From: Maribellus comscasis
GTDB taxonomy: Bacteria > Bacteroidota > Bacteroidia > Bacteroidales > Prolixibacteraceae
Direction of reading: 5' to 3'
Assembly (NCBI RefSeq): GCF_009762775.1
Contig: NZ_CP046401.1
Span: forward strand, 868,001 to 932,000
DNA length: 64,000 nt
Below are positions 16,276 through 25,690 of this stretch, one piece after another. The translations under genes and the position numbers were made by a program. Under the pieces are notes generated by a model. It was not told the origin of the DNA. It saw nothing but the letters and a program-made list of their open reading frames with translations, and did no database searches. Position 1 is the stretch's first letter; each line of letters begins with the position of its first letter.

Positions 16276-17955
16276 TCACCTCTCAGAAAAATTCAAAACA
16301 ACTGTATTTTCCTTTGGAGTCATCCGGAAAACATTCCCATTTTGAGGAATGGAGATTTCTCCTTTTAAGGCTGCTACGGCGTATCTCATTCCTTTAAATT
16401 CGGCAGTAATTTTTTGCGGAGTAATTTCAACAAAAGGCAAGTCGGCATTTTTAACGGCATTTAAATCCAGAAACCAATTGACTTCTTTTTTGCTGTCCAA
16501 TTGAATTTCTAGATTATTTTCATTCATTTTGATAGAAAACGTTCCGAGCTGATCGTTCAAATTCCAATCTACTTGTAAAGTTCCCTTTTCAGGTTCGGAA
16601 GTTGAAATTTGATCGCCTTTCAGAAGAATTTCTTCCCTGTCAATCAACGCTTTAAACCGAAGGCCGGCACGCTGTTCGGCATTGCTCCAAAAATATCCGT
16701 CAACAAAAGGGAGCGCAAAATAGAGGCACTGGTTTGAAGTTCCGTTTTTATTCAAATACAACGATTCCATGTTTTCATCAAAAAGCTGAATATCGCGAAA
16801 GAAAAGCTCGCTGTTTTGCCAAAGTAAATTACTCCGGTAAAAGCGACTGTTAAACCACAGCGTTTTTTTGTTTTTCCAGGGCAAATCTTCCAAAACTGAA
16901 ACCGAGGTTGCCGGCGTTGTTTGGTAATTCTTTTTAAACCATTCGCCCGATTCGGCCAGCGTTTCCACTTTTACTTTGTTTTCATCGCGCAATTGGGCAA
17001 TCAGCGGCAGTTGAATTTCAAAGCCTTTTTCCATCCGTTCCCATGTAAAAGAATTTTCCTGGCCGACCTGTACATACGCATATTCCAGACTTTCACCTTC
17101 CACAAAATATCTAAAATACCAGTTTACCCAAGTTGAATCGCCGCCGCCTTTTTCGTAAACCGGCTCCAGCGAGACAACACCCTGACGCTCATTTCCCAAA
17201 CCATCGTCGTATTGATAAATCGGGTCGCTTCCCAACATTCGGAATATAGGAACATGAATCTGATTCTCGCTGTTTTGTGCGGGCATGTACGCATTTTTCC
17301 GGCTCGGATAATAGGCCTGATTCCAGTAACCGCCCCACATGGTATAACCATCGGTTCCCACCTGGTCTTTACAATTGCACGAGGCCACAATTCCATATTT
17401 TTCGTACATGTATTCCAGCGAGTGCGCATCGATAAACCAGCAGCCCATCGATTTCGGATAATAACCAAAAATCGTTTTAAAATCTTTCATATACACATCC
17501 ACCAGTTTTTCGCGCTCTTCGGGAGTGTAGCCGGTGGCAAATCCCACGTCGGCATGCCAATCCCACGGATAACGACCGCGCCATTTCATTCCGGCATTTT
17601 CAACCAGCGGCTGTGGAATCTCAAACCAACCGCCAATTTCAAAAGAACTGTCGGGCAAACTTTTCAATAGTTCCTGGTAACGCGAATCCATCAATGCATC
17701 GTACTGCAATAAAAAGGTACCACCCAGATGATATTTTTTCATCATTTCCACCTGCTGCACCACCGTTTGAAACAACACATCTTCTGTGATTTCCTCGCTT
17801 CTTGGTTCGAGCAAACGAATAAAATTTATGATATTGACAATTTTGGGCTTCTCCGTTTCTGCTGTAGATTGAGTTTGTTTTTCTTTTGGTGCAGCACACG
17901 AAAAAAGCAATGTTACTATGAAAAGAAAGTAAAAGGAATTTAGTATGAGTTTCAT
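16276..17955 (-). CDS. Lipoprotein with deacetylase-like beta/alpha-barrel, unknown function
   Basis: A lipoprotein signal (lipobox LLFSCAAP, about residue 20) is followed by an N-terminal half that looks like the NodB / glycoside hydrolase-deacetylase barrel superfamily. Segments such as FEIGGWFEIPQPLVE, WDWHADVGFATGYTP and YYPKSMGCWFIDAHSLEYM (about residues 105-185) carry clustered His, Asp and Trp. I do not recognise a named family and cannot assign metal ligands. The C-terminal 200 residues look like beta-strands. It is the last gene of the large minus-strand locus, behind the hairpin at 17991-18010, and convergent with the MntP-like gene. A role in trimming the locus substrate is inferred from position. 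Confidence 0.5.
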   Translation of the reverse strand: MKLILNSFYFLFIVTLLFSCAAPKEKQTQSTAETEKPKIVNIINFIRLLEPRSEEITEDVLFQTVVQQVEMMKKYHLGGTFLLQYDALMDSRYQELLKSLPDSSFEIGGWFEIPQPLVENAGMKWRGRYPWDWHADVGFATGYTPEEREKLVDVYMKDFKTIFGYYPKSMGCWFIDAHSLEYMYEKYGIVASCNCKDQVGTDGYTMWGGYWNQAYYPSRKNAYMPAQNSENQIHVPIFRMLGSDPIYQYDDGLGNERQGVVSLEPVYEKGGGDSTWVNWYFRYFVEGESLEYAYVQVGQENSFTWERMEKGFEIQLPLIAQLRDENKVKVETLAESGEWFKKNYQTTPATSVSVLEDLPWKNKKTLWFNSRFYRSNLLWQNSELFFRDIQLFDENMESLYLNKNGTSNQCLYFALPFVDGYFWSNAEQRAGLRFKALIDREEILLKGDQISTSEPEKGTLQVDWNLNDQLGTFSIKMNENNLEIQLDSKKEVNWFLDLNAVKNADLPFVEITPQKITAEFKGMRYAVAALKGEISIPQNGNVFRMTPKENTVVLNFSER

Positions 17956-17983
17956 GGTTGGTTTTTAGGCTTTGTTGTATGGT

Positions 17984-18010
17984 TAAAATACCCCGGACTA
18001 AAATCCGGGG
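17984..18010 (-). terminator. Hairpin after the distal GH78 gene
   Basis: CCCCGGA (17991-17997) and TCCGGGG (18004-18010) form a perfect 7-bp GC-rich stem with a 6-nt loop. On the minus strand it is followed by TATTTTAACC. It lies 26 nt past the GH78 stop codon and before the start at 17955, so it probably reduces read-through. Confidence 0.55.
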
Positions 18011-18035
18011 CTAATTATTAAGATTAAAAAACGTA

Positions 18036-20729
18036 CTATTTAATGGAAAAAGAATAAGAACCGGATGCCACTTGCAGAACAGTTTGCTTCTCATTTTTCT
18101 GAACTACCTGAATGGTTGGATTTGCCAGAATATCTTTACCTCCTTCTTTTACACTTTTCCCATTCAAATAAACAGTTGCTGTGCTGTTGGCAGGAACAGC
18201 AACTTCGTAAGTAACTGTTTTTCCCGACTTCTTCCACGACGAAACAATTTCACCGTAAGGACTTTCGTGTTTTGCAGTAAAATGGTCGAGACCTTCAACA
18301 AAGCTGGGTTTCAGAATAATATTTTTAAAGCCCGGATTCTTTTCATCGGGAAAAATGCCACCAAGCGCTTTGTAGTACCAGGCATCAATTTCGCCAAACA
18401 TAATGTGGTTCATCGAAATATCGCGCGAAGCATCGAGCGGCCAGTTTTCGTAAAATGTTGTCGCGCCGTTTACAATCCACCATCCCCACGACGGAAATGT
18501 TTCCTGCGCGGCTACTTTGTAAGCCAAATCGGCGTAACCATTTTCGCTCATGGCATTTAAAATAGCTTTTGTTCCCAACAAACCGACATCAATATGATTG
18601 TCGTCGGCTTCCACTCGTTTTGCCAGATTTGCTGCAACTTTTGCGCGCATGTCATCCGGGACAAAATTCCACTGTAACGGGAAACTCAATTCGGTTTGTA
18701 AACCATCGCCGTACATACCGGTTTCGCGATTCAGATATTTATCATTCAATGCATCTTTAATTTTTTCAGCCAAAGCAAAATATTTTTCTGCATCAACGCC
18801 CTTTCCTAAAATGGCTGCTGCTTTTGCGAGAATAGTTGCATCAACAAAATAGTAAGCCGTTGATGTGAATTCCTTGGGTGCTTTTGATTTTACCGGAACC
18901 CAGTCGCCAAGTCCCCAATCTGTAATTCCACTGGGGTACAGTTCATCAATATGATCGATATACAACTTTATATTTTCGTAGCAGTCTGCCAGAATCTTTT
19001 TATCGCCGTAAAACAGATATACATTCCACGGGATAATGGCAATTGTACTTGTCCAGTCGGGCCCGTTTGCCCATGTGTAACCCCAGCCATCGGTTGGAAC
19101 AATTGCCGGAAGCACGCCGTTGGATTGTTGTTCATCACGATGGTCGGCCATCCATTTTTCATATACCGTAATTGCATCGAAATTGTATAATCCGGTTTCA
19201 ATATTAATTTGGGCATCACCTGTCCAGCCATTTTTTTCACGCTGCGGACAATCAGTTGGATAACCAAATAAATTGGACAAATACGAAGAATTTGCTGCTT
19301 CCCATGTTTTATTCAGCACGTCATTAGAAGAAGTGATTTCGCCAACAGGAGGAACGTCACTGTGCATAAAATACGCCGTTAAATTTTCTTCTGAAAACTC
19401 AATGGGTTTATCGGAAGTTACTTCCACAAACTGAAAACCTTTGTAATTGAATTTCGGCATAAAAACATCGTCCTTGCCACTAAGAATTACAATATCGGTT
19501 TGGAAAGGATCTGAATCATCTGTTGGGCGGTAATGCACATCAATATTCGACATATCCACATGACCATCTTCATACAAACGCTCTCCATGTTTTAAACGAA
19601 CGGTTGTTCCTTCCGCTCCTTTTATTTTCAATTTTGTTACCCCGGCCATATTCCTGCCAAAATCTACCACGTAATCAGTATCGCTGAATTTGGTTACTTT
19701 TTGAGCAGGTATTTCCTTCACATTTCGAATCGGCTGCATCACCTGCGCCACAATGTTCTTTGACGGAGCGTTGGTTAACATCGAGCCATTCCATTTTTCA
19801 TCGTCAAATCCGGGTTTGTTCCAACCGGCTTGTTCCAGCCGCGCATCATAATGTTCAGCCGTATAAATGCTGTTAAAAACTACGGGCGAAAGTGAAGTTT
19901 TCCAATCGCTGTTGGTGGAAACAGTTTCTTCGGAACCGTCTTCATAGGTTATCCGCAAATCCATACAAAACTTCGGACGGGCACGCCATGGTGCTTTTTC
20001 AAAATACCAAACCGCAGTTGACTGATGATTGTACCAGCCATTTCCTAAAATAACGCCCACAGCATTTTCGCCGTTGGTCAAATTTTGGGTTACATCGTAA
20101 GTAACATAAAGCGTTCGGCGATCAAAACGGGTGTACATTGGGTCGAGTCGATGATTCCCTATTCTTTTGCCATTCAAATAAAGTTCGTATAAACCGCCCA
20201 CGGCAATGTATGCGCGCGCCGATTTTATCTTTTTACCCACACTAAATTCTTTGCGAAAATACGGCGCGGGTTTTATGTTAAAATCATAACTGTCCGAAAT
20301 CCAGGCTCCTTTCCAATTATGCTGGCCCATCATTCCGGTTTCAAAACTGGCTATTTCTGAATAGTCCGACCAGCTTCCGTCCTGCAACTGAACTTTTACC
20401 TGCCAATGATAAGTAGTAAAAGGTTGAAGTTCTTCGCCCTGATAAACAGCAGGAATTGTTGAAGATTCTATGATTCCTGAGTCCCATGAATCGCCTTCGC
20501 CGGCGGCCACTTTTTTAGAATCGGCTCCCACAATTAGTTTATAAGCTTGTTGCTCAACCCCCGCTTCTTCAGAGCTAATTTGCCATGAAAAACGTGGGCT
20601 TTTTGTGTCCATTCCAATTGGATTAACCAGGTATTCACATTTCAAATGAGTTACAGAAACATCAGCATGAACATGATTGTTCAGCGAAAAAATGCTGATA
20701 AATATGAAAAGAAGTAAAGTGTTTTTCAT
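18036..20729 (-). CDS. GH78 alpha-L-rhamnosidase, secreted
   Basis: The 897-aa protein has a cleavable signal (ending NNHVHA), then the typical GH78 N-terminal beta-domains (LKCEYLVNPIGMDTKSPRFSW and a sugar-binding domain with YDVTQNLTNGENAVGVILGNGWY), the (alpha/alpha)6 barrel and a C-terminal beta-domain. The motif DCPQREKNGWTGDAQ at about residue 495 holds the conserved general-acid glutamate region, and NGATTFYENWPLD at about 757-769 carries the second glutamate. Expected activity is release of alpha-linked L-rhamnose from glycan non-reducing ends. It lacks a lipobox, unlike the GH78s at 35994 and 42480. A terminator-like hairpin lies on each side, so it probably has its own promoter. 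Confidence 0.95.
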   Translation of the reverse strand: MKNTLLLFIFISIFSLNNHVHADVSVTHLKCEYLVNPIGMDTKSPRFSWQISSEEAGVEQQAYKLIVGADSKKVAAGEGDSWDSGIIESSTIPAVYQGEELQPFTTYHWQVKVQLQDGSWSDYSEIASFETGMMGQHNWKGAWISDSYDFNIKPAPYFRKEFSVGKKIKSARAYIAVGGLYELYLNGKRIGNHRLDPMYTRFDRRTLYVTYDVTQNLTNGENAVGVILGNGWYNHQSTAVWYFEKAPWRARPKFCMDLRITYEDGSEETVSTNSDWKTSLSPVVFNSIYTAEHYDARLEQAGWNKPGFDDEKWNGSMLTNAPSKNIVAQVMQPIRNVKEIPAQKVTKFSDTDYVVDFGRNMAGVTKLKIKGAEGTTVRLKHGERLYEDGHVDMSNIDVHYRPTDDSDPFQTDIVILSGKDDVFMPKFNYKGFQFVEVTSDKPIEFSEENLTAYFMHSDVPPVGEITSSNDVLNKTWEAANSSYLSNLFGYPTDCPQREKNGWTGDAQINIETGLYNFDAITVYEKWMADHRDEQQSNGVLPAIVPTDGWGYTWANGPDWTSTIAIIPWNVYLFYGDKKILADCYENIKLYIDHIDELYPSGITDWGLGDWVPVKSKAPKEFTSTAYYFVDATILAKAAAILGKGVDAEKYFALAEKIKDALNDKYLNRETGMYGDGLQTELSFPLQWNFVPDDMRAKVAANLAKRVEADDNHIDVGLLGTKAILNAMSENGYADLAYKVAAQETFPSWGWWIVNGATTFYENWPLDASRDISMNHIMFGEIDAWYYKALGGIFPDEKNPGFKNIILKPSFVEGLDHFTAKHESPYGEIVSSWKKSGKTVTYEVAVPANSTATVYLNGKSVKEGGKDILANPTIQVVQKNEKQTVLQVASGSYSFSIK

Positions 20730-20821
20730 TGTTTTTTTATTTAGTTGGAAATAGGATTTTAACAGATGAATAAATTCGGAGGTAAGTTATAAAATTACGG
20801 ATGATAATAAACTATGAATCT

Positions 20822-20852
20822 TTGAAAAGTAGCTTTTTATCCGACTTTTCAA
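20822..20852. promoter_or_regulatory. 9-bp perfect inverted repeat upstream of GH78
   Basis: TTGAAAAGT (20822-20830) and ACTTTTCAA (20844-20852) are exact reverse complements with a 13-nt spacer. The element sits about 95 nt before the GH78 start and after the terminator of the GH92 gene, where a GH78 operator or 5' UTR hairpin would be expected. Confidence 0.35.
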
Positions 20853-20871
20853 GAACTTCGGGTCTTCTCTC

Positions 20872-20911
20872 AAAGTAAAAAATCTCCCGGGCAATGCCCA
20901 AAGAGATTTTT
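20872..20911 (-). terminator. Terminator after GH92
   Basis: AAAAATCTC (20878-20886) pairs perfectly with GAGATTTTT (20903-20911), with an inner GGGC/GCCC stem. On the minus strand the stem is followed by a T-rich run. It lies 30 nt past the GH92 stop codon. Confidence 0.75.
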
Positions 20912-20940
20912 ACCCTTAACCCAAAACTATTCATAGAGTT

Positions 20941-23172
20941 TTATTTTGGTGAAGCCGCCATAACAAAATCCAATTGTCCTCCGGCAACAACATCTTTTAC
21001 GTTGAGTTCGTAAGTAGAATAATCCAGCCCGTTTAATTTCATCGACTGAATGTAAATATTTTGTTTACTTGCGTTTTTAGCGTCAATTACAAATGTCTTT
21101 CCGTTGGAAAGTTCGAGTGTTGCTTTTGGAAATGATGGAGACCCAATTAAATAATAATCGTCGCCAGGGCAAACCGGATAGAATCCGAGCGCTCCCCACA
21201 AGTACCAAACAGAAAGCTGGCCACAATCATCGTTTCCACAAAGTCCGTCGCGTGAATTTTGATACAATGTATTTTTTATCTCGCTCACTTTTTCCTGTGT
21301 TTTCCACGGCGCGCCAGCAACATCATACAAATACGGCACATGATGACAAGGTTCGTTTCCATGTGCATACTGCCCGATCAAACCGGTTACATCCAGCGTT
21401 AAACCATCGCCGTAAACATCCGAATTAAATGCAAACAGAGAATCTAGCTTGGTTACAAAAGCCTCATTTCCGCCCATTAAATCAATCAAGCCGGGAATAT
21501 CGTGCTGAACATGCCAGGTATATTGCCAGGCGTTGGCTTCGGTGTAATCGCCGCCGCCAGTTCCTGCATGCGAAACTTTAAATTTATCGAAAGGTGTAAC
21601 CCAGGAACCATCAGACTTTCGTCCCCGCATCAATTTTGTTTTTTCGTCAAACACATTCCTATAAAACTGCGACCTTTTTGTAAAGTACTCTGCATCTTCA
21701 GTGTATCCCAAATGTTTGGCCATTTGAGCCACACACCAATCGTTATAAGCAAACTCAAGCGTTCTTGAAACCGACTCTACAATTATAGAATCGGAAGGCA
21801 AATAACCGTATCTTATATATTTTTCCCAATCGGCTTTCATATTAAAATCGTCGGTGGTTTGGGCATGTTTTGCCGCTTCATACGCCAGCTTTTCATCAAA
21901 TTTCCCAAATCCATTTATCATCGCATCGGCAAGAACAGGAATAGCATGATGTCCAATCATTGCAAAAGTTTCATTAATTCCATATTCGTTAATGGGCAAT
22001 TCGCCAATTTCGTTGTAGCGCTCCAACATCGAATTAATGAACTTTTCATCCATTTCAGGAAACATCAATCCTACAAAAGGATGAACTCCGCGATAAGTAT
22101 CCCAAAGTGAATAATTGGTATAAAATTCCTGCGTATTTTTGTGTACTTCTCCATCCCAGCCGCGATATCTTCCATCGGCATCGGAAATCAAATTTGGAGA
22201 AATCATATTGTGATAAAATGCAGTATAAAATATGGTCTTTTCATCCGAATCGTCGCAGTCGATTTTAATTTTCGACAAGTTGTTTTCCCAAACTGCAGCG
22301 GCATCGGAAGCTACTTTATCAAAATCCCAATCCGGCATTTCCTCCGAAATATTATTTTCAGCCCCAGCCTCATCTACATTTGAAATGCCCACTTTGGCAA
22401 TAATTTCCTCGTTGGGTTTTACTTCAAATTGAAGGGCCAGCTTGCAAACTTCTCCTTCTCCTTTTTGCTCATTTCCTTTTATACCATCAATTAGCGTGAT
22501 ATAACTTTTTATTGGTTTTGAAAATTCAGCAGTAAAAAACACATGCTGATTCTTTACAAATGCCGTTGAATGCCGATAGCCTGAAACTTTGTTATCTCCT
22601 GAAATTTCAAAACGATTAAGTAAATTTTTATCTGAGAGTCCGTGTCCCAAATCAATAATAATCCAGCCTGAGTTATTCTCCGGATTATTAAATGTATAAC
22701 GATGAACTCCCACCCGATTGGTTGCCGTCAATTCCACATCAACATTATAATCATCAAGCGTTACAGAATAATAACCGGGCTTTGCATGTTCCTTTTCTTT
22801 TAAAAAACGGGAACGGTATCCTTCGTCCGGATTTTCCTTGCTTCCGGGCTCAAATTTTTGCCAGCCTGTCATTGGCATCAGCAAAATATCGCCCATATCA
22901 GGAATTCCAGTTCCACTCAAATGTTTGTGAGAAAATCCCATTATGGTATTATCAGAACTGTGATAACCCGAGCACCAATCCCAATCTTCATTTCCGGTAT
23001 CAGGACTGAGTTGCACCATTCCCCAGGGCAATAAAGGACCGGGATAAGTGTGTCCGTGCGCGTCAGTTCCGATAAACGGATTCACATAAGTACTTAATGT
23101 TTCGATATTTTTCTTTGGAGCACATGCTGCCAGAAGTGACGCGGCAACAAAAGCAAAGATATATTTCTTCAT
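20941..23172 (-). CDS. GH92 alpha-mannosidase lipoprotein
   Basis: A 743-aa lipoprotein (lipobox LLAACAPK). The GH92 N-terminal hallmark YVNPFIGTDAHGHTYPG is followed by PWGMVQLSPDTGN. The catalytic part has GNEPCHH (about residue 607, containing the general-acid glutamate) and GNDDCGQLSVWYLWGALGF (about 647-665), which holds the aspartate region of the Ca2+-dependent base. GH92 enzymes are exo-acting inverting alpha-mannosidases. The usual GNEPSHH serine is cysteine here. It is the last gene of a long minus-strand run, 47 bp after the BNR protein, and ends at a clear terminator. It implies terminal alpha-mannose in the substrate. Confidence 0.95.
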   Translation of the reverse strand: MKKYIFAFVAASLLAACAPKKNIETLSTYVNPFIGTDAHGHTYPGPLLPWGMVQLSPDTGNEDWDWCSGYHSSDNTIMGFSHKHLSGTGIPDMGDILLMPMTGWQKFEPGSKENPDEGYRSRFLKEKEHAKPGYYSVTLDDYNVDVELTATNRVGVHRYTFNNPENNSGWIIIDLGHGLSDKNLLNRFEISGDNKVSGYRHSTAFVKNQHVFFTAEFSKPIKSYITLIDGIKGNEQKGEGEVCKLALQFEVKPNEEIIAKVGISNVDEAGAENNISEEMPDWDFDKVASDAAAVWENNLSKIKIDCDDSDEKTIFYTAFYHNMISPNLISDADGRYRGWDGEVHKNTQEFYTNYSLWDTYRGVHPFVGLMFPEMDEKFINSMLERYNEIGELPINEYGINETFAMIGHHAIPVLADAMINGFGKFDEKLAYEAAKHAQTTDDFNMKADWEKYIRYGYLPSDSIIVESVSRTLEFAYNDWCVAQMAKHLGYTEDAEYFTKRSQFYRNVFDEKTKLMRGRKSDGSWVTPFDKFKVSHAGTGGGDYTEANAWQYTWHVQHDIPGLIDLMGGNEAFVTKLDSLFAFNSDVYGDGLTLDVTGLIGQYAHGNEPCHHVPYLYDVAGAPWKTQEKVSEIKNTLYQNSRDGLCGNDDCGQLSVWYLWGALGFYPVCPGDDYYLIGSPSFPKATLELSNGKTFVIDAKNASKQNIYIQSMKLNGLDYSTYELNVKDVVAGGQLDFVMAASPK

Positions 23173-23219
23173 TTAGGTGTATTTTATTGATTAAGCGATG
23201 ATAATTAAAGATAAAAAAC

Positions 23220-24368
23220 TTAGTCCTTCCTGCCTCCTCCTTTACTCACTATATTTCGATTTTTAAATACGTTCAAAATCTGGCGGTCCGTAGCCTTTAG
23301 CACATCGTCTTCAGTAAAACTTGTAAAAAGAACATTCTGTTCTTTTGTACGATTGTAATCGTAAGTAATATAAATTGTTCCATCGCTCGTCTGCTGCCCG
23401 TCGGGATAAGAAATCCCGGGCCGTTCATCCAAAAGCAAACCATTTGACCACGAAAAACCGTCGTCTTTCGAAATAAAAGCCATTAAATGAGAACGTCCTG
23501 TTCGCATATCGATTGGCCCGTGTTTCACCAACAAAAGATTTCCTGAATTTAATCTTCGAATAAAAAAACGTGCAGCAGGGTGTTGAATTTCTGAAGGAAT
23601 TAAAGGTGTCCAGTTTTTTCCTCGATCCGATGAAATACTTTTTCCTATTCCATATTTTGTTCGAACAAGCATCCACAAATCACCATTGTGTTTTTCGATA
23701 ATCATGTGTTCATCAAAATTCCGGAACTCTTGGGGAACATCAACCGCTCCGCGTTCTTTCCATGTTTTTCCTTCATCAGTTGAAACAATGGCTTTGGCGC
23801 TGTAATCATTTTGCCGCCATGTGGATGCAGGCAACACCCACTCTCCGGTAGAAAGCACAAGAGGTTTGCACATCATTACTCCATCGGTTAAACGACGAGG
23901 TTCCGACCACTTCGGCTCTTCGTTATCCGGGTCAGTCGTTTTCAAGGACCAAACTCCAATAATTTTATTGTCGTCTTTTGTTGTCTGTGCCCAAAAAATC
24001 CAAAGTGTACCGTTGGGATCTATCCAAACTTCAGGGTCAAAAGCCCGCACCGGTCCAGGTCCATCGGGATCGACAACTAAAACTTCATTCCAGGTTTCTC
24101 CTTTATCGCCACTGGTTGAGAGCACTACGTAATTATTCAAATCCTCACCGGGAGTTGGCCCTGCATACCAAATGCACCACATTCTTCCACCGGGGCTCAC
24201 CGCTAAACTGGATATCCCGGAAAATTGCCGACTTTCTACAGAATGATTTTCATTGACATCTGCCTTTTCGATTATCTGTGGCGGATTAAGAAACGGCTTG
24301 TTTTCCTGCGCTTTCGAAATAGAAAAAAAAGCGAAGCACATAAGTATGGTTGATATAATTTTTTGCAT
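23220..24368 (-). CDS. Sialidase-like BNR/Asp-box propeller protein, secreted
   Basis: A signal peptide ends SISKAQ and a single beta-propeller follows. Asp-box repeats (SxDxGxxW) occur as SGDKGETW, STDEGKTW, SSDRGKNW and SKDDGFSW. Proteins like this are labelled sialidase family, but the RIP motif of true sialidases is not visible near the N-terminus (the region reads SGISSLAVSPGGRMW), so sialidase activity is doubtful. It could be another exo-glycosidase or a lyase-like propeller. It starts 11 bp after the WbsX-type gene ends, so the two are one transcript. A relative lies at 38487-39674. Confidence 0.75.
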   Translation of the reverse strand: MQKIISTILMCFAFFSISKAQENKPFLNPPQIIEKADVNENHSVESRQFSGISSLAVSPGGRMWCIWYAGPTPGEDLNNYVVLSTSGDKGETWNEVLVVDPDGPGPVRAFDPEVWIDPNGTLWIFWAQTTKDDNKIIGVWSLKTTDPDNEEPKWSEPRRLTDGVMMCKPLVLSTGEWVLPASTWRQNDYSAKAIVSTDEGKTWKERGAVDVPQEFRNFDEHMIIEKHNGDLWMLVRTKYGIGKSISSDRGKNWTPLIPSEIQHPAARFFIRRLNSGNLLLVKHGPIDMRTGRSHLMAFISKDDGFSWSNGLLLDERPGISYPDGQQTSDGTIYITYDYNRTKEQNVLFTSFTEDDVLKATDRQILNVFKNRNIVSKGGGRKD

Positions 24369-24379
24369 ATTATGTTGAT

Positions 24380-25558
24380 TTATTTTTCTTCCAGAAATAC
24401 TTTCTTTATCGCATTCAAATAACCGTAGCCGTACATTGTGCAGGGTTGCAAATAGCTGGTTTCAGTCCATTCATTCCAACTGTTAATCGTAATTAATGGT
24501 GCCTGTTTCGGATGCGCATCCACAAAATCTTTTGCTTTACGAAGTGCTTTCTCAAAATTTTCAGGTGTATTATTTTTTACAATTCCACCTCTAAACATTT
24601 CAAAGCGCGGGTTATTGTCCCACCCCACTGAAACATGGACGTAGTATGGAATTTTATACTCCGTATCCAGCGTGTTCCACTCCTTTTCCACATCACCTAA
24701 AATTTCATTGTAATCACGATTCACATTCGTAAAATGTACAAACTGGTAATGAGTTACGCCATCAAAACCAAGTTGTTCAATAACTTCTTTTTGTGAGCCA
24801 ACTTTATCTCCTGCTATTCCGGTAACTCCCTTTCCGCTTTTGCGTAAAGTAAGTTGTAAATCGAGACCCTTAAAACCCGCTTTTTGGGTTTCATTTCGGA
24901 ACCATTCAAATGCATCTTTTGTATTTTCAACTCCACCCAATCCCTGAATCAGTATATTTAAGTCGTAAATCATAAAACTCGGCTTTCCATCCACTTTGTA
25001 ATAAGAAGGATGTGAAAAGTACTTTTTGATCACCCGATGGCAAATCACTTCAAATTCTTCGCGATCGACCGAGCCTTTCCAAATCAGGGCATCGTTTGGT
25101 TTCCCGGCGTTCCGTTTGTCCCAGGTCATATTCACGTCGTGGTTCGCCCACATGAGGTAAAATTTCACTCTGTCGTTGTTTCCGGCTTTCAAATAACCAT
25201 CGTTTAAATGACCTTCCAAGAACGGCATTCTGTCGTACCAGTACCAATCGAAGATAAACACATTTACTCCGTGGTCGGCAGCCGCGTTAATTTCCATTTC
25301 TGCCACATAGGGATCTGCTTCATTTATGTAACCCCAAAGCGGATAACGTGGCTGTTCATGGCCTTCAAATTTGGATTGATTACTTTTTACGGTTTGCCAT
25401 TCTCCAATCCCTTCCGGCCAAAATATTTTTGCCCGTTCATCCGGATGATAAGACGGCCAGACAAAAGCCGCAACATCGTATTTTTGTTGAGCTTTTTCCT
25501 GAGCTTTTGACAATGCAAAGCAGCAAATGAGCAAATAAAAAACTAGTAATTTTTTCAT
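24380..25558 (-). CDS. GH99-like (WbsX-type) TIM-barrel protein, secreted
   Basis: A signal ending ALSKAQ precedes a domain of about 370 residues of the glycosyltransferase WbsX / GH99-like type. Signs are VAAFVWPSYHPDE at the start, FIFDWYWYDRMPF (about residues 108-120) and the C-terminal NSWNEWTETSYLQP with YGYGYLNAIKKVF. GH99 enzymes are endo-mannanases/mannosidases, but many WbsX-like members have no assigned activity. An endo-acting role on a mannose- or rhamnose-containing backbone is inference. It lies 131 bp after the esterase gene at 25691 and 11 bp before the BNR gene. Confidence 0.85.
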   Translation of the reverse strand: MKKLLVFYLLICCFALSKAQEKAQQKYDVAAFVWPSYHPDERAKIFWPEGIGEWQTVKSNQSKFEGHEQPRYPLWGYINEADPYVAEMEINAAADHGVNVFIFDWYWYDRMPFLEGHLNDGYLKAGNNDRVKFYLMWANHDVNMTWDKRNAGKPNDALIWKGSVDREEFEVICHRVIKKYFSHPSYYKVDGKPSFMIYDLNILIQGLGGVENTKDAFEWFRNETQKAGFKGLDLQLTLRKSGKGVTGIAGDKVGSQKEVIEQLGFDGVTHYQFVHFTNVNRDYNEILGDVEKEWNTLDTEYKIPYYVHVSVGWDNNPRFEMFRGGIVKNNTPENFEKALRKAKDFVDAHPKQAPLITINSWNEWTETSYLQPCTMYGYGYLNAIKKVFLEEK

Positions 25559-25603
25559 AAAATGGATTATTATTTTTCGTTAATCTAGCACCAAAATATA
25601 TAC

Positions 25604-25681
25604 CTAACATACAATCGTCACTCCATCGAGTGCTTTCAATGTAATTTTAATCGTTCCGTCTGTATTCTTTTTAAAGTTCAT
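25604..25681 (-). pseudogene. Possible C-terminal remnant of a lost gene
   Basis: In the 131-bp gap a minus-strand frame of 25 codons (ATG at 25681, stop TAG at 25606-25604) reads with the pattern DGTIKITLKALDGVTIVC, which looks like the final strands of a secreted enzyme and not like random spacer. Upstream it runs in frame into the stop codon of the esterase at 25691. It could be the tail left after a deletion, or a short peptide. I cannot name the parent family. Confidence 0.3.
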
Positions 25682-25690
25682 TTTAAAATA

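Noticed and set aside
23220..24368. Calling this protein a true sialidase (nanH)
   Set aside because: Asp-boxes alone do not prove it; no RIP motif was seen and no sialic acid catabolic genes are nearby.
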